Origin: Flavobacterium hiemivividum
GTDB taxonomy: Bacteria; Bacteroidota; Bacteroidia; Flavobacteriales; Flavobacteriaceae
Length of the DNA: 64,000 nucleotides
Assembly (NCBI RefSeq): GCF_004349145.1
Contig: NZ_SMFO01000015.1
Span: 1,178-65,177, forward strand
Direction: 5' to 3'
Shown here: positions 17,516 to 25,307 of the stretch, in pieces
Numbering within the stretch: the stretch's first letter is position 1
Layout: every line of letters starts with the position of its first letter
Notes under the pieces: model-generated
Told to the model about the DNA's origin: nothing
The model's database searches: none
The model's input: only the letters and a program-made list of their open reading frames with translations
Program-made: the position numbers and the translations under genes

Positions 17516-18626
17516 GATCACTCGCAATCCCATCTGTCAAAAACTTTCCTTTTTTAGTGGGTTTCAAAATATTATCCTCAATAAAAACCAAGTCATCATT
17601 TAAGAATTTCTGAGCTTGTTTCATCAAATAATCGAAATAGCTTTGTCCAAATTCACTTTCAATTCTATCCAATGAAACTCCCCAAATAGTACGTAATCCG
17701 GTCATAATATACTCGTTATAACGGTCGGCTTCTGATAAGGTTTCTATTTCGTTTGGTAATTTGTCATCCTGAATTGCTTTTAAATAAAGTGGATTATTAG
17801 CTACATTCCAACTTCGAGAAATACCATCGTAACTGTGTGCCGATGGACCAATGCCCATGTATTTTTTTCCCAACCAGTAGGCGGAGTTGTTTTTTGAAAA
17901 ATAATTTTCTTTTCCGAAATTAGATAATTCATAGTGAATAAAACCATTTGCTTCCAACGTTTCCACCAAAATCATAAAATGTTCCTGAGCCACTTCGTCT
18001 TTGGGCGCTTCCATCCTTCCAGTTTGAATCATTTTACTCATCGCCGTTTTGGGTTCGATCGTAAGTGCATAACTCGAAATATGCGGCACTCCAAAAGAAA
18101 GCGCCTTTTCAATGTTTTGCTTCCATTTTTCATTGCTCATACTGGGAACTCCATAAATTAGATCGAGCGAAATATTATCAAAATACTTCGTGGCTTCTTC
18201 TAAACATTTTTGCGCCTCCACCGAGTTGTGTGCTCGATTCATCATCTTTAAATCATCTTCAAAAAAAGATTGAATCCCGATACTCAAACGGTTGATTTTA
18301 CTTTTTGAAAGCTCAAGAATTCGATCCATCGACAAATCATCTGGATTGGCTTCGAGCGTAATTTCTGGATTTTTAACCACCTTATAATTTTCATAAACGG
18401 TATCAATCAGAAAATTAATTTCAGCTGAAGTCAACACTGACGGTGTTCCTCCTCCAAAATAAATAGTCTCTATTGTATCATTTTCGAATTCACTTTTACG
18501 CATTTTGATTTCTTTGGCCAAAGCCAAAACCATTTCCTCCTTCTTATTCATCGAAGTCGAAAAATGAAAGTCACAGTAATGACAGGCTTGCTTGCAAAAA
18601 GGGATATGTATGTATATTCCGGACAT
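17499..18626 (-). CDS. hemW: Radical SAM family heme chaperone HemW
   Basis: A 375-residue radical SAM protein. The cluster motif CKQACHYCDF (CxxxCxxC, Cys 11, 15 and 18) follows the start MSGIYIHIPF, exactly as in HemW; then FGGGTPSVL (SAM-binding GGGTPS), TLEANPDDL and GIQSF. The HemW C-terminal domain covers about 250-375. Bacterial HemW delivers heme and was formerly annotated as coproporphyrinogen III oxidase-like; it lacks the extra N-terminal residues of true HemN. The last codons and the TAG stop lie in the repeat array 17379-17515, so the end may have been reshaped by the repeat. Confidence 0.93.
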   Translation of the reverse strand: MSGIYIHIPFCKQACHYCDFHFSTSMNKKEEMVLALAKEIKMRKSEFENDTIETIYFGGGTPSVLTSAEINFLIDTVYENYKVVKNPEITLEANPDDLSMDRILELSKSKINRLSIGIQSFFEDDLKMMNRAHNSVEAQKCLEEATKYFDNISLDLIYGVPSMSNEKWKQNIEKALSFGVPHISSYALTIEPKTAMSKMIQTGRMEAPKDEVAQEHFMILVETLEANGFIHYELSNFGKENYFSKNNSAYWLGKKYMGIGPSAHSYDGISRSWNVANNPLYLKAIQDDKLPNEIETLSEADRYNEYIMTGLRTIWGVSLDRIESEFGQSYFDYLMKQAQKFLNDDLVFIEDNILKPTKKGKFLTDGIASDLFILN

Positions 18627-18630
18627 AATT

Positions 18631-18676
18631 AGTATTCAGTGTTCAGTTTATTAGTATTCAATTGTAACTGCTGATT
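18631..18676. repeat. CAGT-type degenerate repeat, left flank of four-helix-bundle gene
   Basis: Runs of AGTATTCAGTGTTCAGTTTATTAG-like units (degenerate 'nTCAGT'). Similar units occur on the other side of the adjacent gene (about 19050-19105) and within the glycosyltransferase gene at 21178-21209. Such 'CAGTTTTCAGT' strings are common filler next to four-helix-bundle genes in Bacteroidota, as far as I remember. Confidence 0.5.
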
Positions 18677-18677
18677 A

Positions 18678-19040
18678 TTATTTTTTTACTCCAAACTTTT
18701 CAGGATTTAAAATCATATAATTAATAAGATTTCCTATTTCTAAGCTTTCTGAAATAAATTCTTTAAAAATTGGTTCTGAAATATATTTACAAGAAAACGC
18801 TAACCAAACTTGTGTTTCTGAGTTTTCGCCATCAGAATCAGTCAATTTATTATAAAAATGTTTTGGATAAATTCTTTTTCTATGTGCTTCAGCGATAGTA
18901 ACAGGGACACTTCGAGACGACCGCCGAATCTGATCCGTTAAAGAATAGGTTTCCTCTTTTGGAAATGATTTTGTAATTTCAAAAATCTTCATTACTAACG
19001 CAAATGATTTCTCATAAGCTAATAAATCTTGAAATCTCAT
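18678..19040 (-). CDS. Four-helix-bundle protein (TIGR02436 / 23S rRNA IVP family)
   Basis: A 120-residue all-helical protein. The start FQDLLAYEKSFALVMKIFEITKSFPKEE and the phrase LTDQIRRSSRSVPVTIAEA are the diagnostic conserved segments of the four-helix-bundle family, first found encoded in intervening sequences of 23S rRNA. The conserved glycine of the common 'SNIAEG' is changed (IAEAHRK). The function is unknown. The gene sits between hemW and ruvC, flanked on both sides by degenerate CAGT-type repeats, which suggests it came as a mobile cassette. It is not inside an rRNA here. Confidence 0.88.
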   Translation of the reverse strand: MRFQDLLAYEKSFALVMKIFEITKSFPKEETYSLTDQIRRSSRSVPVTIAEAHRKRIYPKHFYNKLTDSDGENSETQVWLAFSCKYISEPIFKEFISESLEIGNLINYMILNPEKFGVKK

Positions 19041-19103
19041 AATTACATTTATAAACTGATTACTACTTTTTTTTAACGACTTCGACTGATCACTAAATAC
19101 TGA

Positions 19104-19658
19104 TCACTTTTTTACTCTTTCTTCATTCTGTTTTACAAAAGCATCCCAACCTGTATAGCTTTTTGTACCAACCACCTTTCCAGAATTAAAAAAATGACAA
19201 ACCGCAGCTGCTAGTCCATCAGTACTATCTAGATTTTTTGGCAATTCTTTGAGTCCTAAAAGCTGTTGCAGCATTTTGGCAACTTGTTCTTTGCTGGCGT
19301 TTCCGTTTCCAGTAATGGCCATTTTAATTTTCTTGGGTTCGTATTCAGTAATAGGAATATCTCTCGAAAGTCCTGCTGCCATAGCAACGCCTTGCGCTCT
19401 TCCCAATTTTAACATGGACTGCACATTTTTTCCAAAAAAAGGCGCTTCAATTGCAATTTCGTCTGGATGATGGGTGTCAATCAATTCGATGGTACGCTCA
19501 AAAATTCTTCTCAGTTTCATATAATGGTCGTCCATTTTATTCAACTGCAGTTCGTTCAACTGAATAAACTCCATTTTTTTATTGATAACCCGTATTAAAC
19601 CAAAACCCATTATGGTGGTTCCGGGGTCAATACCTAGTATGATGCGTTCGTTTGCCAT
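19104..19658 (-). CDS. ruvC: Crossover junction endodeoxyribonuclease RuvC
   Basis: A 184-residue Holliday-junction resolvase. The catalytic carboxylates are visible: D11 in ILGIDPGTT, E in IAIEAPFFGKNVQS, and the final pair in NLDSTDGLAAAVCHF (D..D). The RNase H-like fold and length match RuvC. The neighbouring genes are not ruvA or ruvB. The region between its start and the next gene holds a tandem degenerate repeat. Confidence 0.95.
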   Translation of the reverse strand: MANERIILGIDPGTTIMGFGLIRVINKKMEFIQLNELQLNKMDDHYMKLRRIFERTIELIDTHHPDEIAIEAPFFGKNVQSMLKLGRAQGVAMAAGLSRDIPITEYEPKKIKMAITGNGNASKEQVAKMLQQLLGLKELPKNLDSTDGLAAAVCHFFNSGKVVGTKSYTGWDAFVKQNEERVKK

Positions 19659-19699
19659 TATTTTGTTCGTTTTTTTTGCTGCGAAGGATCAATTTTTAT

Positions 19700-19890
19700 T
19701 TATTACACAGAACCTCGCAAAGAATTCTCAGAGAGTCGCAAAACTAATTTAAATATTTATGCAGCTTTGCGTAATGCTTTTTTTCTTGCACAGTCCCTCG
19801 CAAAGAAGTCTCAGAGAGTCGTAAATTAATTTAAATTCTTAGCGCAACTTTGCTGTTGCTTTGTGAATCTTTGCGGAATACTTTCTTCAC
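19700..19890. repeat. Two imperfect tandem copies of an about 83-bp intergenic repeat
   Basis: Copy 1 (about 19706-19786) and copy 2 (about 19787-19880) share CACAG..CCTCGCAAAGAA, TCTCAGAGAGTCG and AATTAATTTAAAT blocks, then 'CGCAACTTTGC...CTTTGTGAATCTTTGCGG'. The words 'TTTGCG' and 'CGCAAAG' recur throughout. It contains no open frame. Similar 'tttgcggaacttagcgcaa' repeats are widespread between genes in Bacteroidota (from memory). Confidence 0.65.
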
Positions 19891-19956
19891 TTCACCCGGT
19901 ATAAGCAAACTCGATCCGAATAGCATTTTCACAATAGTTTGCTTTACTTTACATCA

Positions 19957-20919
19957 ATGATTTCGATTCCTCACAAAACTAAGCATTTCCTCGTACTTCT
20001 AATCAAACTTTTGATTGTAGGGGGTGCCTTTTATTTTATTTACAATCAGCTGGCAAATAACAATAAACTCGATTGGGCCCAATTTCTAGTTTTATTCGAA
20101 AAAAAACAGTCGGTTGTGGGAATTAGTTTCCTATTGTTGTTGAGTGTATTAAATCGTTTCTTTGAGATTCTAAAATGGAAAAATCTAGTTTCTGTAATAC
20201 ACAAAATCTCTAAAGTAGAAGCTAGTAAACAGGTTCTCTCCGCCTTGACTGCTGGATTGTTTACTCCAAATGGCGTTGGCGAATATGCCGGAAAAGCCAT
20301 GTTTTTCGAAAAATCGGAAACAAAGAAGGTACTGTTTCTAAACTTGATTTGTAACGGAATCCAGATGGTACTGACTATTTTCCTTGGAGTTTTTGGTTTG
20401 TTGTATTTTAATGCCCAATACAATGTCATTACCACAAAAACGGTAATTATCCTTTTTGGAGTTTTAATTCTCATTTTCGGATCTTTGTTCTTAGTAAAAA
20501 AACTAACTATAAAAGGATATTCCATCGAAAAACTGATTCATAAGATTAACGAAATCCCAAAATCAATTCATCAGAAAAATATATTTTTGGCGGTTTGCCG
20601 TTATTTCGTTTTCTCGCATCAATACTATTTCTTGTTTTTGGCTTTTGATGTTGATTTGCCTTATCTAACATTAATGGCTGCGATCACCGCTGTTTATTTC
20701 CTAGCGTCTTCCCTACCTACTTTTCAATTTCTAGACTTTGCTGTAAAAGGCGGTTTATCTATTTATATCTTCGGAATATTGGGCGTAAATGAGTGGATCG
20801 TTATTTTTATTACTACCTTAATGTGGTTTCTAAATGTGGTCATTCCTGTTATTATAGGTAGTTATTATGTGCTGAATTTTAAAGTCCCCCTAACCCCCGA
20901 AGTGGGAAATAAAAATTAA
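19957..20919 (+). CDS. Flippase-like / lysylphosphatidylglycerol synthase TM-domain protein
   Basis: 320 residues from the ATG at 19957 (an alternative TTG start lies six codons upstream). Seven to eight hydrophobic segments, with conserved features of the AglD2/MprF-type flippase-like family: the motif ALTAGLFTPNGVGEYAGKAMFF (loop with PxGxGEyxgk) near residues 95-116 and a late LPTFQFLDFAVKGGLSIY segment near 250-267. It likely moves or helps move lipid-linked substrate across the inner membrane. The glycosyltransferase gene starts 12 bases downstream, so they form an operon and probably act on the same unidentified lipid or glycan. Confidence 0.83.
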   Translation: MISIPHKTKHFLVLLIKLLIVGGAFYFIYNQLANNNKLDWAQFLVLFEKKQSVVGISFLLLLSVLNRFFEILKWKNLVSVIHKISKVEASKQVLSALTAGLFTPNGVGEYAGKAMFFEKSETKKVLFLNLICNGIQMVLTIFLGVFGLLYFNAQYNVITTKTVIILFGVLILIFGSLFLVKKLTIKGYSIEKLIHKINEIPKSIHQKNIFLAVCRYFVFSHQYYFLFLAFDVDLPYLTLMAAITAVYFLASSLPTFQFLDFAVKGGLSIYIFGILGVNEWIVIFITTLMWFLNVVIPVIIGSYYVLNFKVPLTPEVGNKN

Positions 20920-20931
20920 TACGTCAAGTAT

Positions 20932-22032
20932 ATGTTTGTGTTTTTTTTGCCCTTGATTTTAATTATTTACTGCATTACCATTGCATGGCTAATCTATGGT
21001 TTTACAAAAATTAATTCCTTTGAATTTATTGGTTTAGCGCCAAAAACTAAATTCACTATTGTAGTTCCTTTTAGAAATGAAGCGGCTACGCTACCTATAC
21101 TTTTAGATAGCTTTTCGAAGTTGAATTACCCAACGGAACTGTTTGAAGTACTTCTGGTCGATGATGAATCTGAGGAACAGTTTTCAGTTTTCGGTTTTCA
21201 GTTTTCAGTACGGGTCATAAAAAGTAATAGAGTTTCTAATTCGCCCAAGAAAGATGCGATTACGACTGCAATGCAACACCTAAATAGCGCTTGGATTATC
21301 ACCACTGATGCGGATTGCGTGGTGGCTGAAAACTGGTTGTTGACATTGGACAATTACATTCAGAATCATGATGCGAATATGATTGCTGGAGCAGTAACCT
21401 ATGATTGCGGAAATTCGTTCTTGCATCATTTTCAGCAGTTGGATTTGACGAGTTTGCAGGGAGCTACCATTGGTAGTTTTGGCATTGGGAAAGGTTTTAT
21501 GTGCAATGGTGCCAACTTGGCTTACACAAAATCCCTATTTGAAGAGTTGAATGGATTTGAAGGCAATAACTCCATTGCCAGCGGAGATGATGTTTTCTTG
21601 CTGCAAAAAGCGGTCGCCAAGTTCCCAGAAAGAGTGCGTTATTTAAAATCCAAAAGTAATATTGTGGTTACTAAACCAGTTGATAGTTGGTCCGCATTAT
21701 TTTACCAAAGAGTTCGCTGGGCATCGAAGACGACTTCGTATCAAAGCAGTTTTGGTAAAGTGTTAGGTTTAATCGTTTTTGCTGGGAATTTAAGTATTGT
21801 AGTAGGTATTGGGTTCTGTATTTTAGGTTTATTCTCCTGGCTGACCATCGTTTTATTACTGCTTTCGAAATTTGTTGTAGATCTTGTTTTAATCCGCAAA
21901 TCTCATTCTTTTTTGAGTAAAACTAAAATGCGCTACGTAGTTTTGAGCAGCTTATTTTATCCGTTCTTCAGCGTGAGTGTTGCCTTATATTCGCTGTTTG
22001 GAAAATACGAATGGAAAGGACGTAGGTTTTAG
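20932..22032 (+). CDS. Membrane-bound family 2 glycosyltransferase
   Basis: A 366-residue GT2 enzyme with a membrane segment at 1-22 and two or three at the C-terminus (about 280-345). Catalytic features are FTIVVPFRNEAATLP, LLVDDES (first Asp pair, residues about 78-84), TTDADC (DxD), GDDVF and QRVRWASK (the R-W motif of processive-type GTs). A stretch QFSVFGFQFSV right after DDES is encoded by CAGTTTTCAGT-type repeat DNA (21178-21209), an apparent in-frame insertion. The enzyme is otherwise full length. It is paired with the flippase-like gene 12 bases upstream. The product is unknown. Confidence 0.88.
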   Translation: MFVFFLPLILIIYCITIAWLIYGFTKINSFEFIGLAPKTKFTIVVPFRNEAATLPILLDSFSKLNYPTELFEVLLVDDESEEQFSVFGFQFSVRVIKSNRVSNSPKKDAITTAMQHLNSAWIITTDADCVVAENWLLTLDNYIQNHDANMIAGAVTYDCGNSFLHHFQQLDLTSLQGATIGSFGIGKGFMCNGANLAYTKSLFEELNGFEGNNSIASGDDVFLLQKAVAKFPERVRYLKSKSNIVVTKPVDSWSALFYQRVRWASKTTSYQSSFGKVLGLIVFAGNLSIVVGIGFCILGLFSWLTIVLLLLSKFVVDLVLIRKSHSFLSKTKMRYVVLSSLFYPFFSVSVALYSLFGKYEWKGRRF

Positions 22033-22060
22033 GTTTTATTAATAGTTGCTATGAAAAACT

Positions 22061-22143
22061 AAAGCCCTAGCCCGGATAGAGCTGATATCCTCGCGGAGTG
22101 AAACGAAGCGAGATAAAAGCGAAAGCCGGAAATAGCTCCTAAT
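22061..22143. repeat. REP-type intergenic element
   Basis: Starts AAAGCCCTAGCCCGGATAGAG and ends GAAAGCCGGAAATAGCTCCT, with an inner GAAACGAAGCGAGATAAAAGC. This matches the general scheme of Flavobacterium REP-like elements (AGCCCtAGCCC-GATAG ... GCGGAAAGCGGGAAATAGCTCCT) that I know from other genomes. It lies between convergent genes and could act as a terminator. Confidence 0.6.
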
Positions 22144-22168
22144 CTAAATTTAACTTAAGGCTAAAAAA

Positions 22169-22645
22169 CTACTCTACTTTAAGAATTACTGGAAGTATAA
22201 ACTGTGTTTTTACCGGAATTCCTCGCTTAATGGCTGGATTGACCTTTGGAAAATCAACCAATCGCGCATGGAGAATACTGTCGATTTTAATGGTGTCATA
22301 AGCAACGGAATCCTTAGGAAACTGGGGTTCAAATTTCATCTTTGCATTAGGAAAAATAGTCACTTTGACTTCGATGGTATCTAGTTCAGGATACAAGATG
22401 GAGAGTGTGTCGCTGGTGAGTTTTTGCTGAATCAATTCGGTTAAAAACTCAAAAAAACAGAGTTGGCGCTGTGATTTATTTTCTAATTTTTCGCAGTCTA
22501 CAAAGGAGGGATACTCATCCACTTCTTTCCAATTGATGGCTTTCAGCTCTTTATTCAATAATTCCTTTTCCGAAGGCACTTGCTTTTCGAAATATTGACA
22601 GGAGTTAAAAAGTAAGAGTACTAAAAAAAAGTAATAGTGCTTCAA
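22169..22645 (-). CDS. Lipoprotein with TonB-like C-terminal domain
   Basis: About 158 residues from a TTG start at 22645, which gives a compact lipoprotein signal (KHYYFFLVLLLFNSC, lipid Cys near residue 17). No ATG exists in frame ahead of the signal. The last 70 residues (VKVTIFPNAKMKFE... followed by PAIKRGIPVKTQFILPVILKV) resemble the C-terminal domain of TonB-like energy-transducer proteins, with the typical 'aikrGkpV....lPv'. There is no transmembrane anchor or proline-rich spacer, so it is not a classical TonB. It is flanked by a REP element; the function is unknown. Confidence 0.65.
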   Translation of the reverse strand: MKHYYFFLVLLLFNSCQYFEKQVPSEKELLNKELKAINWKEVDEYPSFVDCEKLENKSQRQLCFFEFLTELIQQKLTSDTLSILYPELDTIEVKVTIFPNAKMKFEPQFPKDSVAYDTIKIDSILHARLVDFPKVNPAIKRGIPVKTQFILPVILKVE

Positions 22646-22764
22646 TGTTTTGTTTTTGAATGGGAGTATTAGGCTATAAAAATACAATTATTATTGTTGA
22701 GATTGTTTCGAAAGCGAATAATCTTAATAGCTTTCAGAAAACCAGTTTTTTTTACTTGCTTCGG

Positions 22765-22944
22765 CTAATGCCTTTTTATCTGAAAAAAGAGGCGATCAAA
22801 ATCTTTCATCGAAAATTTCAATACTTTTGCTTTGTTCGCAAAATATATATATTGTTTCAAATCCGCGACTTTGTACTCTTTAGATTGGGCGAAAGCGGCA
22901 TTGACAAAAAATAATATCAGAATTATCACCGCTAATTTTCTCAT
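22765..22944 (-). CDS. Possible small exported protein
   Basis: An open frame of 59 codons from the ATG at 22944, encoding a textbook signal peptide (RKLAVIILILFFVNAAFAQ, cut after FAQ) followed by 39 residues (SKEYKVADLKQYIYFANKAK...). The mature part resembles no family I know. It is divergent from the DUF456 gene, 58 bases away. It could be a genuine micro-secreted protein or the remnant of a longer exported protein; the strong signal peptide argues against chance. Confidence 0.5.
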   Translation of the reverse strand: MRKLAVIILILFFVNAAFAQSKEYKVADLKQYIYFANKAKVLKFSMKDFDRLFFQIKRH

Positions 22945-23002
22945 TTGCGTTCTGTAAATAAGCGTTCGTTTTCTATTTTTCAAAAATACTAAAAATAAAT
23001 TT

Positions 23003-23503
23003 ATGGATATCTTCCTTTTAATTCTCGGTTTTGGCTGCATGTTTATTGGCATTATAGGAAGTATAATTCCAGTTTTACCAGGTCCTGGAATTAGTTGGCT
23101 GGGACTTGTATTACTTTATTTCACCAATGCTGTTCCTTCGAACTATTGGATTCTTAGTATTACTTTATTGATTACGGTCGTGATTTCTTATTTAGACTAC
23201 ATTATTCCTGCTAAAGGAACGAAGCACTTTGGCGGAAGTAAATATGGAATTTGGGGAACAAATATCGGACTGGTTGTCGGCATCTTCGCTCCTATTCCGT
23301 TTGGTTTCTTGATCGGCCCCTTCTTAGGCGCTTTTATTGGAGAATTAATTTATGATTCGAAGAACCAAAAGCGAGCTTTAAGAGCGGCAACAGGATCAAT
23401 TATAGGTTTTCTAGCATCTACTTTCATGCAATTTTTAGTTTGCGTGTTGTTTTTAGGACTATACATTACTATTGTTTGGCGCTACAAAGATGTTTTGTTT
23501 TAA
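23003..23503 (+). CDS. DUF456 family membrane protein
   Basis: A 166-residue protein with four to five hydrophobic segments (about 2-22, 27-45, 48-66, 88-118, 138-160). Glycine-rich conserved segments such as GIIGSIIPVLPGPGISWLG and GPFLGAFIGEL, with the GGSKYGIWGT loop, are hallmarks of DUF456. The function of the family is unknown. It is not clearly in an operon. Confidence 0.88.
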   Translation: MDIFLLILGFGCMFIGIIGSIIPVLPGPGISWLGLVLLYFTNAVPSNYWILSITLLITVVISYLDYIIPAKGTKHFGGSKYGIWGTNIGLVVGIFAPIPFGFLIGPFLGAFIGELIYDSKNQKRALRAATGSIIGFLASTFMQFLVCVLFLGLYITIVWRYKDVLF

Positions 23504-23746
23504 AACTTAAAAGAGCGAAATTAATACATTGGAAACTAAAGAAATTGAAGGGGATTTATTTCTTTGCTACTGATAGTCTTTTCTATTAAAAAAAAACTCC
23601 CATTTAAAGCTTAAACTTGTATCAACTAATTAAATCCTTCGTTTTCTTTTAAAATGAAGAAATTCAAGCGAACTATTAAAAATTGATGCTGCAACTAAAA
23701 ACGAAATGTTAGATTTGCTAATCAAAACCATACAAACCAAAAAACA

Positions 23747-25006
23747 ATGATCGAACATCCAACTGCCCTAATAACAAACGATGCTGTCGTACTAGGAATT
23801 CTTATGACTATATTAGGTTTTATTTTTATCACTTCGTCCAGCGAGAAACCTTTTTTCAAGAAATTCTACAGCATAATTCCTTCGGTTTTATTGTGCTATT
23901 TTATACCAGCACTTTTCAACACCTTCAATATCATATCAGGAGAGACATCAAATCTTTATAATATTGCGTCTCGCTATTTATTACCCGCGAGTTTAGTGTT
24001 GCTTACTTTAAGCATCAATTTTGTGGCATTAAAAAAACTGGGAAGCAAAGCTATTATTATGTTTTTTGCTGGAACCTTAGGTGTAATTATAGGCGGTCCA
24101 TTAGCATTATATATTGTAGGGAGTTTTTTCCCTGAAGTAGCTTTATCAAACGGAGAAGAAGTTTGGAAAGGATTATCTACAATTGCCGGAAGTTGGATTG
24201 GTGGTGGTGCAAATCAAACCGCCATGCTAGAAGTATTTGGCGCAAGCAAAAGCATGTTTGCTCAAATGATTGCAGTAGATGTTTTGGTTGCTAATTTATG
24301 GATGGGCTTTCTTCTTTATGGTGCTCAAAAATCAGACAAAATTGACAAATGGCTCAAAGCCGATAATGCTGCAATTGCCGAATTAGAACAAAAACTAGAA
24401 GAAGAACAAGCTGGTAAAAGAACACCGCTGACTACTAATAATCTAATGATCGTTCTGATGGTGGCTTTTGGACTGACTGGAATAGGACACTTTTTAGCCG
24501 ACATCCTGGCTCCATTTTTTAAGGAAAACTATCCTGCATTAGAGAAATATTCTTTTACAAATGAATTCTTCTGGCTGGTAATTATCACTACAACAGCAGG
24601 GGTCTTATTATCGTTTACCAAAGCACGAAAAATAGAAAGCTATGGTGCCTCAAAGGTAGGAACAGTATTCTTGTACATATTAGTAGCCACCATAGGAACG
24701 CACATGAATCTAGGTGCTATTTTTGACAATCCTTTATTATTCCTTGTGGGGATTATATGGATTACCACACATATTATTGTTATGATAATTGTAGCCAAGA
24801 TTATTAAAGCACCTTTCTTTTATGTGGCAGTAGGAAGTCAAGCGAATATTGGCGGAGCAGCTTCGGCACCAATTGTTGCTGCAGCATTTAGTCCGTTTTT
24901 AGCTCCTGTAGGCGTGTTACTTGCAGTTTTAGGTTATGCTGTGGGAACTTATGGAGCTTATGTTTGTGGATTGTTACTGCAGCAAATTTTCCAAATTATA
25001 ACTTAG
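23747..25006 (+). CDS. DUF819 family membrane transporter-like protein
   Basis: A 419-residue integral membrane protein with about ten hydrophobic segments. Conserved features are AGSWIGGGANQTAML in the middle (about 147-161) and a late GSQANIGGAASAPIVAAAF repeat-like counterpart (about 366-384), giving the inverted-repeat look of DUF819/YjcL proteins. They are thought to be transporters; the substrate is unknown. The charged loop ELEQKLEEEQAGKR (about 213-226) is cytoplasmic. It is monocistronic and followed by a composite REP-like element. Confidence 0.88.
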   Translation: MIEHPTALITNDAVVLGILMTILGFIFITSSSEKPFFKKFYSIIPSVLLCYFIPALFNTFNIISGETSNLYNIASRYLLPASLVLLTLSINFVALKKLGSKAIIMFFAGTLGVIIGGPLALYIVGSFFPEVALSNGEEVWKGLSTIAGSWIGGGANQTAMLEVFGASKSMFAQMIAVDVLVANLWMGFLLYGAQKSDKIDKWLKADNAAIAELEQKLEEEQAGKRTPLTTNNLMIVLMVAFGLTGIGHFLADILAPFFKENYPALEKYSFTNEFFWLVIITTTAGVLLSFTKARKIESYGASKVGTVFLYILVATIGTHMNLGAIFDNPLLFLVGIIWITTHIIVMIIVAKIIKAPFFYVAVGSQANIGGAASAPIVAAAFSPFLAPVGVLLAVLGYAVGTYGAYVCGLLLQQIFQIIT

Positions 25007-25104
25007 ATATTACTACGATTCAATAGTAATAAAATAAAGGCTTTTAAGCGCTAATTCTCATTGTAAGCACACCAAAGATTCAATGAGATTAGCACTTCTT
25101 TAAT

Positions 25105-25235
25105 TGGTCTAATAATCAGGGCGTGACCCGCTAAAAAGCGGGTCGGGCTATGCGCTATATCTTTTCATCCTGAACTAGTTTCAGGATCCTCAAATAAGTT
25201 CAGGATAAAAAGGATGCCGCTACTATCCCTCACGC
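25105..25235. repeat. Composite REP-like element with nested TTCAGGAT palindromes
   Basis: Outer part: AGGGCGTGACCCGCT/AAAAGCGGGTCGGGCT at 25117-25149. Inner part: ATCCTGAACTAGTTTCAGGAT (25167-25187 region), then AAGTTCAGGATAAAAAGGA and TGCCGCTACTATC. The inner block recurs at 43.03 kb with nearly the same sequence, and the TCCTGAA-CTAG core recurs in the array at 17.4 kb. There is no open frame. Confidence 0.7.
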
Positions 25236-25250
25236 AGAAAGCACGCATAC

Positions 25251-25288
25251 AAAAAAACCCTATTCAACTACATGAATAGGGCTTTTTT
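25251..25288. terminator. Terminator downstream of the DUF3494 adhesin
   Basis: The stem CCCTATTC / GAATAGGG is flanked by runs of A and T on both sides, so it can stop transcription in either direction. It closes the minus-strand adhesin gene. Confidence 0.85.
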
Positions 25289-25307
25289 AAAATCTACTAA
25301 CTGTTTA

